From assembly GCA_905197585.1 (NCBI GenBank), contig CAJJZO010000016.1, positions 1 to 17,495 of the forward strand: a DNA stretch of 17,495 nt, read 5' to 3'. Source of the DNA: an uncultured Collinsella sp. (GTDB lineage Bacteria; Actinomycetota; Coriobacteriia; Coriobacteriales; Coriobacteriaceae). Made by a program: the position numbers and the translations under genes. Positions 8,588 to 15,373 of the stretch are shown here, one piece after another (the first letter of the stretch is position 1; each line of letters begins with the position of its first letter). The notes below the pieces were generated by a model. That model did not search any database. It was not told the DNA's origin and saw only the letters and a list, made by a program, of their open reading frames with translations.

Positions 8588-9613
8588 ATGAAAAGCGCGG
8601 TCTTCTATGGAAAGCACGACCTCAGAGTCGAGGAATCGGCAAAGCCGGCCGTGGGCAAGCGCGACGTTCTGATCAACGTCAAAGCTTGCGGCGTCTGCGG
8701 TACCGACGTTCATATCTATGAAGGCGACAAGGGTGCAGCCGACGTTACCCCGCCCACGATCCTTGGCCATGAGTTTGCGGGCGTTGTCGAGGCCGTGGGC
8801 AGCGACGTCGCTGGCTTTAAACCGGGCGATCGCGTGTGCATCGACCCAAACCATCCCTGCGGCTGCTGCGAACCCTGCCGCGACGGAATCAACCACTACT
8901 GCGAGCATATGACCGGTTACGGCACCACCGTCAACGGCGGCTTTGCCGAGTACTCCTCCGTCGATATGCAGCAAGTCTACAAGTTGGGCGATCACACCAG
9001 CTTTGAGCAGGGTGCTATGACCGAGCCCGTCGCCTGCTGCCTGCACGGCATCGATATGTGCAACATCAAGCCCGGCAGCACAGTTGTCGTTATCGGCGGC
9101 GGCATGATCGGTCTGCTCATGATGCAGCTTGCAAAAAACGCCGGCGCCACCAAGGTTGTCTTGCTCGAGCCTGTCGAAGGCAAGCGCGAGGTTGCGCTCA
9201 AACTCGGCGCCGACCTGGCAATTGATTCCATCCACGAGGACGTCCCGGCCTGCCTGAAGCAGGAGGGCGTCGGCAACGTCGATGTCGTTATCGAGTGTGT
9301 TGGCAAGCCCGTCACCATCGAGCAGGCCATCCAGATCGCCGGCCACAAGGCTACGGTCATGATGTTCGGCCTCACCAAGCCCGATGAGACAATCACCGTC
9401 AAGCCCTTCGAGGTCTTCCAGAAGGAGCTTGTGCTTACCTCGTCCTACATCAACCCTTATACGCAGCGTCGCGCGCTCGAGCTCATCGACTCAGGCAGGA
9501 TCGACGTATCCTCGATGGTCGCCAAGGTGGCTTCCCTCGACGAACTCGGCGCCATCCTGTCAGACCCAGCTCTGCGCGCCATGGGTAAATATATAATCGA
9601 CCCCAGCAAGTAA
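8588..9613 (+). CDS. Zinc-dependent MDR alcohol/polyol dehydrogenase
   Basis: This 341-aa medium-chain dehydrogenase of the sorbitol/threonine dehydrogenase type would oxidise a secondary alcohol with NAD(P)+. Catalytic zinc ligands are visible as GVCGTD (Cys37) and GHE (His61, Glu62). Structural zinc ligands follow the pattern C91xxC94xxC97x7C105. The motif MTEPVACCLHG comes next, and then the Rossmann loop VIGGGMIGL near residue 168. ATG 8588 has TAAGGAG upstream. It is the first gene of an operon with the GntR regulator (65-bp gap) and diverges from the PTS/GH4 genes, so it belongs to the same sugar response. Its substrate may be the polyol or keto-sugar released by GH4; that is inference. 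L-threonine or butanediol dehydrogenase activity cannot be excluded from sequence. Confidence 0.88.
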   Translation: MKSAVFYGKHDLRVEESAKPAVGKRDVLINVKACGVCGTDVHIYEGDKGAADVTPPTILGHEFAGVVEAVGSDVAGFKPGDRVCIDPNHPCGCCEPCRDGINHYCEHMTGYGTTVNGGFAEYSSVDMQQVYKLGDHTSFEQGAMTEPVACCLHGIDMCNIKPGSTVVVIGGGMIGLLMMQLAKNAGATKVVLLEPVEGKREVALKLGADLAIDSIHEDVPACLKQEGVGNVDVVIECVGKPVTIEQAIQIAGHKATVMMFGLTKPDETITVKPFEVFQKELVLTSSYINPYTQRRALELIDSGRIDVSSMVAKVASLDELGAILSDPALRAMGKYIIDPSK

Positions 9614-9678
9614 ATCGATCGACACCTGCGCGAGCAGTCCTCATCCACCGCTCGCGCACTCAGCTCTAGGAGACCGTC

Positions 9679-10434
9679 ATGGCGCGAGCCATCTTCCAAA
9701 CCATTTATGACAACGTGAAGCAGTCGATTGACGACGGCACATACGCCTATCTAAGCTATCTGCCTTCGGAGACTGAACTCACTCAGCTGTTTGGCTGTTC
9801 GCGCATGACGGTCCGTCGCGCCATCTCGATGCTTGCGGCAGATGGCTACGTGCTCCCCCAGCAAGGCAAAGGCATGCGCGTCATTCGCAACATCAGTGAC
9901 GAGACGAATCGTGGCGGCGGCGGACTCGAGACCTTTAAGGAAATCGCAGCCAGCCGAGGCTTTGAGCTCAAGACAGTCACCACCGTCTTTGAGCTCCTCG
10001 TCTGCAGCAAGGCGCTCTCCAAGATTACCGGGTTTCCCGAAGGCTGCGAGCTCACGCGTGCCAAACGCATCCGTTATGCAGACGGACGGGCCGTGTGCTC
10101 GGACGACTCCTATTACCTAAGCTCACAGGTACCGGGGTTGACACCCGAGATTGTCAACGACTCGATCTATCGTTACCTCGAAGAAGACCTTGGCATTAAG
10201 ATTGCCACGGGCAAACGCGATGTAACAATTGAGCATCCCACGCCCGAAGATGCGCGCGTGCTCGATCTCGACGACTTTAACGCACTCGCCGTTATACGCG
10301 GGCAGACCTACAACGCCGACGGCATCCTTATGGAATACACCGAGACCAAACAGGTCCCCGGGTTCTTTTTGCTCCATGAAACCGTGACGCGCAACGGTAC
10401 CGGTCGAACCGGCCACCAAAGCAGCATGAACTAA
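9679..10434 (+). CDS. TreR-like GntR-family regulator with UTRA domain
   Basis: This 251-aa protein has an N-terminal winged helix (about 5-70) with LPSETELTQLFGCSRMTVRR and MLAADGYVLPQQGKG, typical of the GntR/HutC group. A C-terminal UTRA ligand domain follows (about 95-240). The stretch DSIYRYLEEDLGIKIA and the following TPEDARVLDL resemble B. subtilis TreR, which senses trehalose 6-phosphate. It probably senses a phosphorylated alpha-glucoside or glucose 6-phosphate and controls the PTS/GH4 and dehydrogenase operons through the CTAG-centred palindromes. ATG 9679 has TAGGAGA upstream. It is the second gene of the plus-strand operon and is followed by a strong terminator. TreR-like regulators can repress or activate; operator position favours repression. 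Confidence 0.9.
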   Translation: MARAIFQTIYDNVKQSIDDGTYAYLSYLPSETELTQLFGCSRMTVRRAISMLAADGYVLPQQGKGMRVIRNISDETNRGGGGLETFKEIAASRGFELKTVTTVFELLVCSKALSKITGFPEGCELTRAKRIRYADGRAVCSDDSYYLSSQVPGLTPEIVNDSIYRYLEEDLGIKIATGKRDVTIEHPTPEDARVLDLDDFNALAVIRGQTYNADGILMEYTETKQVPGFFLLHETVTRNGTGRTGHQSSMN

Positions 10435-10443
10435 CCATTTATT

Positions 10444-10516
10444 AGTTGCGGTGGGACAGTTCCTAGAATGGCCAGCTTAAGGGCAAAACAGGAACTATTC
10501 CACCGCAACTTTTTTG
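10444..10516 (+). terminator. Long two-part hairpin terminator after gntR
   Basis: AGTTGCGGTGG (10444-10454) pairs perfectly with CCACCGCAACT (10500-10510). Inside it, AGTTCCT (10458-10464) pairs with AGGAACT (10490-10496), leaving a small GAC/ATT internal bulge and a 25-nt loop. A run of T residues follows. The stem is far longer than a terminator needs, which suggests it may also be a dispersed palindromic repeat. Confidence 0.8.
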
Positions 10517-10546
10517 GCCGGCGGGGCAGTATCTGTCCCACCGGCC
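10516..10546. repeat. Second GC-rich hairpin between convergent genes
   Basis: GGCCGGCGGG (10516-10525) pairs with CCCACCGGCC (10537-10546) with one G-T/C-A position. CTGTCCCACC (10533-10542) is also an exact reverse complement of GGTGGGACAG (10450-10459) in the preceding hairpin, so the two elements can form alternative pairings. It lies between the converging gntR and polyferredoxin genes and probably helps termination, though no long U-run follows on either strand. Confidence 0.55.
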
Positions 10547-10565
10547 ATCATTTACGCTCTTTTAG

Positions 10566-11819
10566 CTAGTCCGCGAGCTTCTCCACCTGATCGAGCATCT
10601 TGTCGAGCTTGGCCTTTGCCTCAGCCTTGACCTTCTCAGCTTCTTCGTGAGCCTTGGCCTTCTGAGCAGCCTTTTCCTCGGCTTCGGGGTCGACGACGAC
10701 CAGATTGGACGCGTCGTGCTCAACAAGCTTGAGCGCATGCTCGGGACACACCTTGACACAGGCGCCGCAGCCCAAACAATACGTGGACTCCAACGCAAAG
10801 CGACCGCTTCCCACCAAATCGCAGGCAAACGTGGGGCACACGTTGACGCACTCGCCGCACGACGTGCACTTGTCAAAATCGCATTCCGGCGTGCTCACCT
10901 GCATGTTCTGGGCAAGCTCGGGGTGGTTTTGCAACGTCGAGAGCACCAGTTGGCGCCCGTGCGTAAGCGTACGGCGACGCTTGGTCGTCGTGGTGCCGCA
11001 CATGGTGTTGAGCGTGCGCTCGAGCTGGGTAATCTGATGGCGATGGGCCTTGAGCTTTTGCGTCACCGAGGCCAGCGCCGCCGTCGCCGGATTGAGCTTG
11101 GTCACCGTCAGGCCCGTTGTACGGGCGATCTTTTCCATGTACTCTTTGCGCTCGTACTCGCGAAGCTTATGGCACTTGAGGCTCTTGGGGTCGACCTCCA
11201 GGCCCATGCCCGTACCGGCCCACTCCTCGGCAGTGGCGATGGCCTCGCCCAGAATATCCTCGCCACCGGTGTTGCTACACTTATCGCACACGCCCAGTGG
11301 CAGGTAGACGCTCACGTTGGGATAGTCGGCCAGCACCGAGAACCAGGTCTCGGCCGTAATATCGCCCACACAGGCGACGACGACCTCGTTTTCGCGCGGC
11401 ATGCGCTTGAGGGCGCGCGTGCAGGTGACGTAGGCGGTCTCGTGGCTCGTAGCCGCCGAGACAATATCGTCATACAGGTTTTTGGGCGCCAGGCGCGGCG
11501 AGATGATCGCCTCGGTCGGACAGACAGCGGCGCACAGGCCGCACTTGCGACAGGAGTCGAGGATCTCGATGGAGTCTTCCTCGACCTCGATAGCGTTGAC
11601 CGGGCACACATCCATGCACGCGGTGCAGCCGCTCTTTTCGTTTTTGCAGGTCAGACACGGAATGGTGTTGCCGCGCGGGCGCTCCTTGTAGTCGGCAGGA
11701 TTCCACTGCGGCGCCGATGGATCGAGTGCATCGGTCACACCGCCAAGCGGGTTTTTAAGAAAGTCGAAACCCTTGCTGATCTCGATAATGTCATCAAACA
11801 GATCGTGTTCCTGCGCCAT
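10566..11819 (-). CDS. Polyferredoxin-like 4Fe-4S protein with extra central cysteines
   Basis: This 417-aa soluble protein is an electron carrier or electron-transfer subunit; I cannot name the partner. At the N-terminus, CLTCKNEKSGCTACMDVCP (55-73) and CRKCGLCAAVCP (90-101) give two cluster sites. Two more lie at CTSCGECVNVCP (318-329) and CLGCGACVKVCP (348-359). The middle has further cysteines outside the ferredoxin pattern: Cys133, Cys150 in ACVGD, Cys178 and Cys181 in GVCDKC, Cys216 and Cys274. The first site has unusual spacing (C58x6C65). The last 40 residues are a lysine/glutamate/alanine-rich helix, probably a coiled coil. ATG 11819 has GGGAGGGG upstream; the frame extends to 11879 without a better start. 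TATCAT at 11865-11860 could be a -10 box. Confidence 0.8.
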   Translation of the reverse strand: MAQEHDLFDDIIEISKGFDFLKNPLGGVTDALDPSAPQWNPADYKERPRGNTIPCLTCKNEKSGCTACMDVCPVNAIEVEEDSIEILDSCRKCGLCAAVCPTEAIISPRLAPKNLYDDIVSAATSHETAYVTCTRALKRMPRENEVVVACVGDITAETWFSVLADYPNVSVYLPLGVCDKCSNTGGEDILGEAIATAEEWAGTGMGLEVDPKSLKCHKLREYERKEYMEKIARTTGLTVTKLNPATAALASVTQKLKAHRHQITQLERTLNTMCGTTTTKRRRTLTHGRQLVLSTLQNHPELAQNMQVSTPECDFDKCTSCGECVNVCPTFACDLVGSGRFALESTYCLGCGACVKVCPEHALKLVEHDASNLVVVDPEAEEKAAQKAKAHEEAEKVKAEAKAKLDKMLDQVEKLAD

Positions 11820-11970
11820 GCGCGGCCCCTCCCTGAGCAGTGCAAACAAGCAAGAGATAATGATACGCCATCGGCCCACGCCTCGGGCAAATTACACGCG
11901 GCGCATCTTTGCGGCAAATAGCCCATGGCCTATCGCCGCCCCGATTGCACAAGGTCGATCAAGCGTCAAG

Positions 11971-12309
11971 CTATGCCTCGCACATGAGCTGCACGAGCTT
12001 TTGTTCGGTCACCTTGACCTGCTCGTTGGCCATATTACGCTCGTTTCTAAAGACCGCATTTGCAACACCCTGCAGGTCGCCATCGGAAATCGCGCTACAC
12101 GGACCGTCATAAATCTTAAAGAACGGCTCGCTGAGACCTTCGCCCAGAAATCCATCGACGATCTGCTTGCACAGTCGATCCTCGGTGCCTTGGTCAAACA
12201 GGACATAGGCGGAGCACCCCAACCATGACAGATACCTGCCCTGACGCGAAGGTTCGCCCGGCCCCTGAACATACCGGCCGGGACCGCCATAAACCATGGG
12301 AAGCGCCAT
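11971..12309 (-). CDS. Short protein resembling the N-terminal part of glycerol dehydrogenase (possible remnant)
   Basis: This 112-aa frame, from ATG 12309, matches the first 80-90 residues of the neighbouring glycerol dehydrogenase by eye. GRYVQGPGEPSRQGRYLSWLG lines up with SKYIQGPDELAKLGSYVEPLG (written in part), and YDGPCS lines up with FNGECS. It ends before the NAD-binding GGGK loop and has none of the metal ligands, so it cannot be a working dehydrogenase. About 25 new residues follow (ending KLVQLMCEA). Identity to the intact copy is modest, so it is an old or foreign copy rather than a fresh duplication. The ribosome-binding site is weak. It lies downstream of gldA on the same strand, past a terminator and a large palindrome. 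It may be a decaying pseudogene or a small protein with a new role. Confidence 0.5.
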   Translation of the reverse strand: MALPMVYGGPGRYVQGPGEPSRQGRYLSWLGCSAYVLFDQGTEDRLCKQIVDGFLGEGLSEPFFKIYDGPCSAISDGDLQGVANAVFRNERNMANEQVKVTEQKLVQLMCEA

Positions 12310-12340
12310 GCGAGAATCCGCCCTTCATCAAACAACGATT

Positions 12341-12401
12341 GGTGCAAAGTAACCTGCCCCCCTGCACCAACTTGTGCATTGGGGACAGGTCCCTTTGCAC
12401 C
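12341..12401. repeat. Nested palindromic repeat downstream of gldA
   Basis: GGTGCAAAG (12341-12349) pairs with CTTTGCACC (12393-12401). Inside, CCTG (12353-12356) plus the C-run pairs with GGGGACAGG (12381-12389), and at the centre TGCAC (12363-12367) pairs with GTGCA (12374-12378). The three nested stems suggest a mobile or dispersed palindromic element rather than a simple terminator. It shares the GGGACAG word with the element at 10444-10546. Confidence 0.65.
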
Positions 12402-12404
12402 ATA

Positions 12405-12441
12405 GCAAAAGGGGCAAAGCCATCTGTCGGCTTTGCCCCTT
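12405..12441 (-). terminator. Terminator of gldA
   Basis: AAGGGGCAAAGCC (12409-12421) and GGCTTTGCCCCTT (12429-12441) form a perfect 13-bp stem with a 7-nt loop, starting 12 bases after the gldA stop. On the minus strand the stem ends CCCCTT and is followed by TTGC, giving a short U-run. Confidence 0.8.
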
Positions 12442-12453
12442 CCTTACCTTAGT

Positions 12454-13554
12454 TTACTCATCCATAAGGTAATAATGACCCAGTGCGTCGGCACCCAGGA
12501 TGGCGTTGGCGACCATCTCGGGCGTCACCTCAAACGGCATGTTGCACATGGTATCATCGGGCGCGCAGGCGGCCTCGGCAACAATCATGGCCTGCTCGCG
12601 CGTAAGCTCGGCAACGCCAAGTTCCTTCATCGTGACCGGCAGGCCCAGCTCAATGCAGAAGCCCAAGACTTCCTCGAGCTTCTCGGTCGGAGCATCCTCG
12701 AGTACCAGCTGGACCAAGGTGCCAAACGCGACCAAATCTCCGTGATACATGCCCTGGCACTCGGGCAGCATCGTCAGGCCATTGTGGATGGCATGAGCAG
12801 CAGCAAGGCCCGAGCTCTCAAAGCCAATACCGGAGAGCAGCGTATTGGCCTCGATGATATGCTCGACGGCAGGCGTAAGCGCACCCTTCTCCAGCGCAAC
12901 CTTGGCCTTGACGCCATCGGCCATAAGCGTCTCGTAGCAGAGCTTGGCGAGCGCCAGGCCGGCCATGCCGCCCTTGCCGCCGGCGCAAGTGCCGCCGTCG
13001 GCATCGTGCGTCGCTTGGGCCTCAAAGTAGGTTGCGAGCGCATCGCCCATACCGGAAACCGTCAGGCGCACCGGGCTCGCTGCGATAACCGTCGTATCCA
13101 TAAGGACGATATTGGGGTTTGCCTTAAGGAAGAGATATTTATCGAACTGGCCGTCGTCGGTGTAGAGCACCGAAAGTGCCGAGCACGGTGCATCGGTCGA
13201 GGCGATGGTGGGGCAAATGATAACCGGGGACTCCAGGTAATAGGCGACGGCCTTAGCGGTATCGAGGATCTTGCCGCCACCGACGCCGACGATGATGTCG
13301 CAACCGTTGTCGCGAGCGAGCGCAACCAGACGATCGACCTCGCCCTTGGAGCACTCGCCGTTAAAGTCCTCAAACAGCAGCTCGGCCTTAGCCTCGGCAA
13401 AGCCGCCCTCGATCTTGGCACCGACGCGCTTCTTGCCCGAAGGCGTCACGATAACGAGGGCCTTAGCGCCGAGCGGCTCGACATAGGAGCCGAGCTTGGC
13501 CAGCTCGTCCGGGCCCTGGATGTACTTGCTGGGGCTATTGAAGATTGCAGCCAT
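12454..13554 (-). CDS. gldA: Glycerol dehydrogenase, NAD+-dependent
   Basis: It interconverts glycerol and dihydroxyacetone with NAD+/NADH in the cytoplasm and belongs to the metal-dependent (type III) alcohol dehydrogenases. The 366-aa length is normal. Visible are SPSKYIQGPDEL at 7-18, the NAD-binding GGGK loop at 92-95, and STDAPCSALSVLYTDDG at 119-135, a strong GldA signature. Zinc ligands are Asp171 (GMGDALATYFEA), His254 (AAHAIHNG) and His271 (MYHGDLV), matching the family's Asp-His-His set. ATG 13554 has only a modest GGGA upstream. It lies just below the Fe-ADH gene; a strong terminator occupies most of the 84-bp gap, so expression may depend on read-through or a hidden promoter. It ends at its own terminator. 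Confidence 0.94.
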   Translation of the reverse strand: MAAIFNSPSKYIQGPDELAKLGSYVEPLGAKALVIVTPSGKKRVGAKIEGGFAEAKAELLFEDFNGECSKGEVDRLVALARDNGCDIIVGVGGGKILDTAKAVAYYLESPVIICPTIASTDAPCSALSVLYTDDGQFDKYLFLKANPNIVLMDTTVIAASPVRLTVSGMGDALATYFEAQATHDADGGTCAGGKGGMAGLALAKLCYETLMADGVKAKVALEKGALTPAVEHIIEANTLLSGIGFESSGLAAAHAIHNGLTMLPECQGMYHGDLVAFGTLVQLVLEDAPTEKLEEVLGFCIELGLPVTMKELGVAELTREQAMIVAEAACAPDDTMCNMPFEVTPEMVANAILGADALGHYYLMDE

Positions 13555-13577
13555 AACTATCCCATTCTCTAATAATT

Positions 13578-13617
13578 AAAAAGAAAGGGGCTCCGTACGG
13601 ATACGTGCGGAGCCCCT
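13578..13617 (-). terminator. Terminator between Fe-ADH and gldA
   Basis: AGGGGCTCCG (13586-13595) and CGGAGCCCCT (13608-13617) form a perfect 10-bp stem. On the minus strand it is followed by TTCTTTTT (13585-13578), a good U-tract. It starts 21 bases after the Fe-ADH stop codon and ends only 23 bases before the gldA start. Confidence 0.88.
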
Positions 13618-13638
13618 CATTACGATAACAAGAGTCGA

Positions 13639-14862
13639 TTAGAAATCGATGTCGGTGTCGTAGTAGCAGGCCTTGAGGATCTTCTCGAAGTCGGCAGCCT
13701 TGGTCTCACGCGGGTTCTCGGGCGTGCAGGCGTCCTGCTCGGCGTTCGCGGCGATCTCGGGCAGCTTGGCGAGGAACTCCTCCTCGGAAACCATCTGCGG
13801 GTTCTCGGCGTCGACCTTCACGCCACCATTCGCGTAATCCTTGATGGACTGCGGAATGTTGAGCTGATCGTTGAGGTCGCGAATCTTCTGGACGAGCGCG
13901 GCGATGAGCTCCTCGTTGGTCTCGCCGGGAAGGTGCAGAATCTCCTTGGCCACGTAAGCGTAACGCTCGGCAGCACGGGGATCCTTGGAGTTCCACTGGA
14001 TGACCTTGCCCAGGTACATAGCGTTAGCAGCACCATGGATGATGTGGCCGTTCTCGAAGGCAGCACCGGTCTTGTGAGCCATGGAGTGAACGATGCCGAG
14101 CAGGCCCGAGGAGAAGGCGATACCGGCGATGCACTGAGCCTCGTGCATGTGCTGACGGGCCTCATGGTCGCCAGCATAGGACTTGGGCAGCCACTCGACG
14201 ATCTCGCGGATGCCGTGCAGAGCGTTGGCGTCGGTGAACATGGAAGCGCAGGTGGAAACGTAGGCCTCCATGCAGTGGGTCAGAGCGTCCATGCCGGTAT
14301 GAGCGCACAGCTTGGAGGGCATGGTGTAGGTGAGCTCGGGGTCGACGATGGCGACATCAGGGGTGATGTTGAAGTCGGCCAGCGGGTACTTGATGCCCTT
14401 GGCGTAGTCGGTAATGACGGAGAAGGCAGTGACCTCGGTAGCGGTACCGGAGGTAGAGGAGATGGCGCAGAAGTGAGCCTTCTGACGCAGCTCAGGGAAG
14501 CTGAACGGCTGGATGATGTTATCGAAGGACTCCTCGGGATACTCGTAGAAGACCCACATGGCCTTAGCGGCATCGATGGGCGAGCCGCCGCCGATGGCGA
14601 TAATCCAGTCGGGCTCGAACTCGCGCATGGCCTCGGCGCCCTTCATGACCGTCTCGATGGACGGATCGGACTCGACGCCCTCGAACAGCTTGACCTCGAA
14701 GCCGCCCTCTTTGAGGTCGGCCTCAACGTCCTGCAGGAACCCGCCGCGGCGCATAGAGCTGCCGCCAGAAACGATGATGGCCTTCTTGCCCTTGAGGTTC
14801 TTCACCTCGTGGCGAGCGCCCTCACCAAAGTACAGATCGCGAGGATTGGTAAAACGTCCCAT
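13639..14862 (-). CDS. Iron-containing alcohol dehydrogenase, like the ADH domain of AdhE
   Basis: This 407-aa enzyme would reduce acetaldehyde or a longer aldehyde to the alcohol and reoxidise NAD(P)H in fermentation. It has the cofactor loop IAIGGGSPIDAAK at 88-100 and SSTSGTATEVTAFSV at 135-149. Likely metal ligands are Asp192 and His196 (GMDALTHCMEAY), His263 (HSMAHKTGA) and His276 (HIIHGAANA). The C-terminal part EEFLAKLPEIA with CTPENPR resembles the end of the ADH half of AdhE, but there is no aldehyde dehydrogenase half. ATG 14862 has TAGGAGG seven bases upstream; the frame stays open to 14913, but no comparable site exists there. A hairpin lies in its leader and a strong terminator follows. 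Butanol or ethanol specificity cannot be decided. Confidence 0.92.
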   Translation of the reverse strand: MGRFTNPRDLYFGEGARHEVKNLKGKKAIIVSGGSSMRRGGFLQDVEADLKEGGFEVKLFEGVESDPSIETVMKGAEAMREFEPDWIIAIGGGSPIDAAKAMWVFYEYPEESFDNIIQPFSFPELRQKAHFCAISSTSGTATEVTAFSVITDYAKGIKYPLADFNITPDVAIVDPELTYTMPSKLCAHTGMDALTHCMEAYVSTCASMFTDANALHGIREIVEWLPKSYAGDHEARQHMHEAQCIAGIAFSSGLLGIVHSMAHKTGAAFENGHIIHGAANAMYLGKVIQWNSKDPRAAERYAYVAKEILHLPGETNEELIAALVQKIRDLNDQLNIPQSIKDYANGGVKVDAENPQMVSEEEFLAKLPEIAANAEQDACTPENPRETKAADFEKILKACYYDTDIDF

Positions 14863-14903
14863 ACTGTGCCTCCTAAACAAGCCCCTCTTAGACTTGCGTA
14901 TAT

Positions 14904-14928
14904 AACGGAGCACCCGATTGGCTCCGTT
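14904..14928 (-). promoter_or_regulatory. Leader hairpin upstream of Fe-ADH
   Basis: AACGGAGC (14904-14911) and GCTCCGTT (14921-14928) form a perfect 8-bp stem with a 9-nt loop, about 40 bases before ATG 14862. No U-run follows on the minus strand (ATATACGC). It could be an mRNA-stabilising stem or a protein-binding palindrome. Confidence 0.4.
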
Positions 14929-15240
14929 AGGACCGTTTTGCGCGTTGCCGGCGATGACAATGCGCGATGTCTAAACGTCTCAATGCTCAGACAAACACTA
15001 TTTTACCGTTCTGGTTGGTCAGTTATTCACCTAAAGCCAACAATGATGAAACGTTTTTTCTATCCCTGAAGACCCTTATGGGGCATTCATACTCCCAAGC
15101 TGGGCAAACGTTTTATCAAGGTTGACCACATATCCCGGGCAGGACGGTGCCCCTCCAAAATGTGCCCCGTTCGCCGCCAAAAATCGACCGTTTGCGGCAC
15201 CGTGATACCACTCGGCCGTCCAAGGTGCCGACATTTGTGC

Positions 15241-15262
15241 GACATCCGTCTGACATCCGTCT
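15241..15262 (+). repeat. Tandem 11-bp direct repeat
   Basis: GACATCCGTCT occurs twice with no gap (15241-15251 and 15252-15262), about 110 bp upstream of the TPR-like pair. It may be a pair of regulator half-sites or a slippage product. Confidence 0.6.
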
Positions 15263-15373
15263 TCGTGGTGCAAAGGTGCATGTCCAAGTGCGGCACCCCC
15301 GGTGTGCCACATGCGGGTAAACTAGAACCTTATATAGAGAGATTTGAACCCTAACCGCAGCAAAGGAGGCCCC

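Larger units (their letters stand above)
14863..15373. other. 511-bp region without a supported gene
   Basis: This lies between divergent Fe-ADH and TPR-like genes and must hold both promoters. Its middle (14980-15070) is AT-richer. I found a leader hairpin near the Fe-ADH gene, a tandem 11-bp repeat at 15241-15262, and the inverted pair ACGGTGCC (15144-15151) and GGCACCGT (15196-15203). TATATA at 15331-15336 may be a -10 box for the TPR-like pair, without a clear -35. Short minus-strand frames at 15076-15312 lack ribosome-binding sites and recognisable products. Confidence 0.6.

Noticed and set aside
12009-12347. Alternative minus-strand frame overlapping the GldA-like fragment
   Set aside because: It is in another frame from the one with glycerol dehydrogenase similarity and shows no family motif.
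14990-15050. Possible Rex-type redox operator (GTGAATAACTGAC) upstream of Fe-ADH
   Set aside because: Only one half resembles TTGTGAA/TTCACAA, so the palindrome is too weak to claim.
13933-15069. 378-codon plus-strand frame opposite the Fe-ADH gene
   Set aside because: It is antisense to the conserved dehydrogenase, and its C-terminal part merely runs into the gap.
15076-15312. Overlapping small minus-strand frames in the gap before the TPR-like genes
   Set aside because: No ribosome-binding sites and no recognisable products; two frames are open at once, as expected by chance in high-GC DNA.
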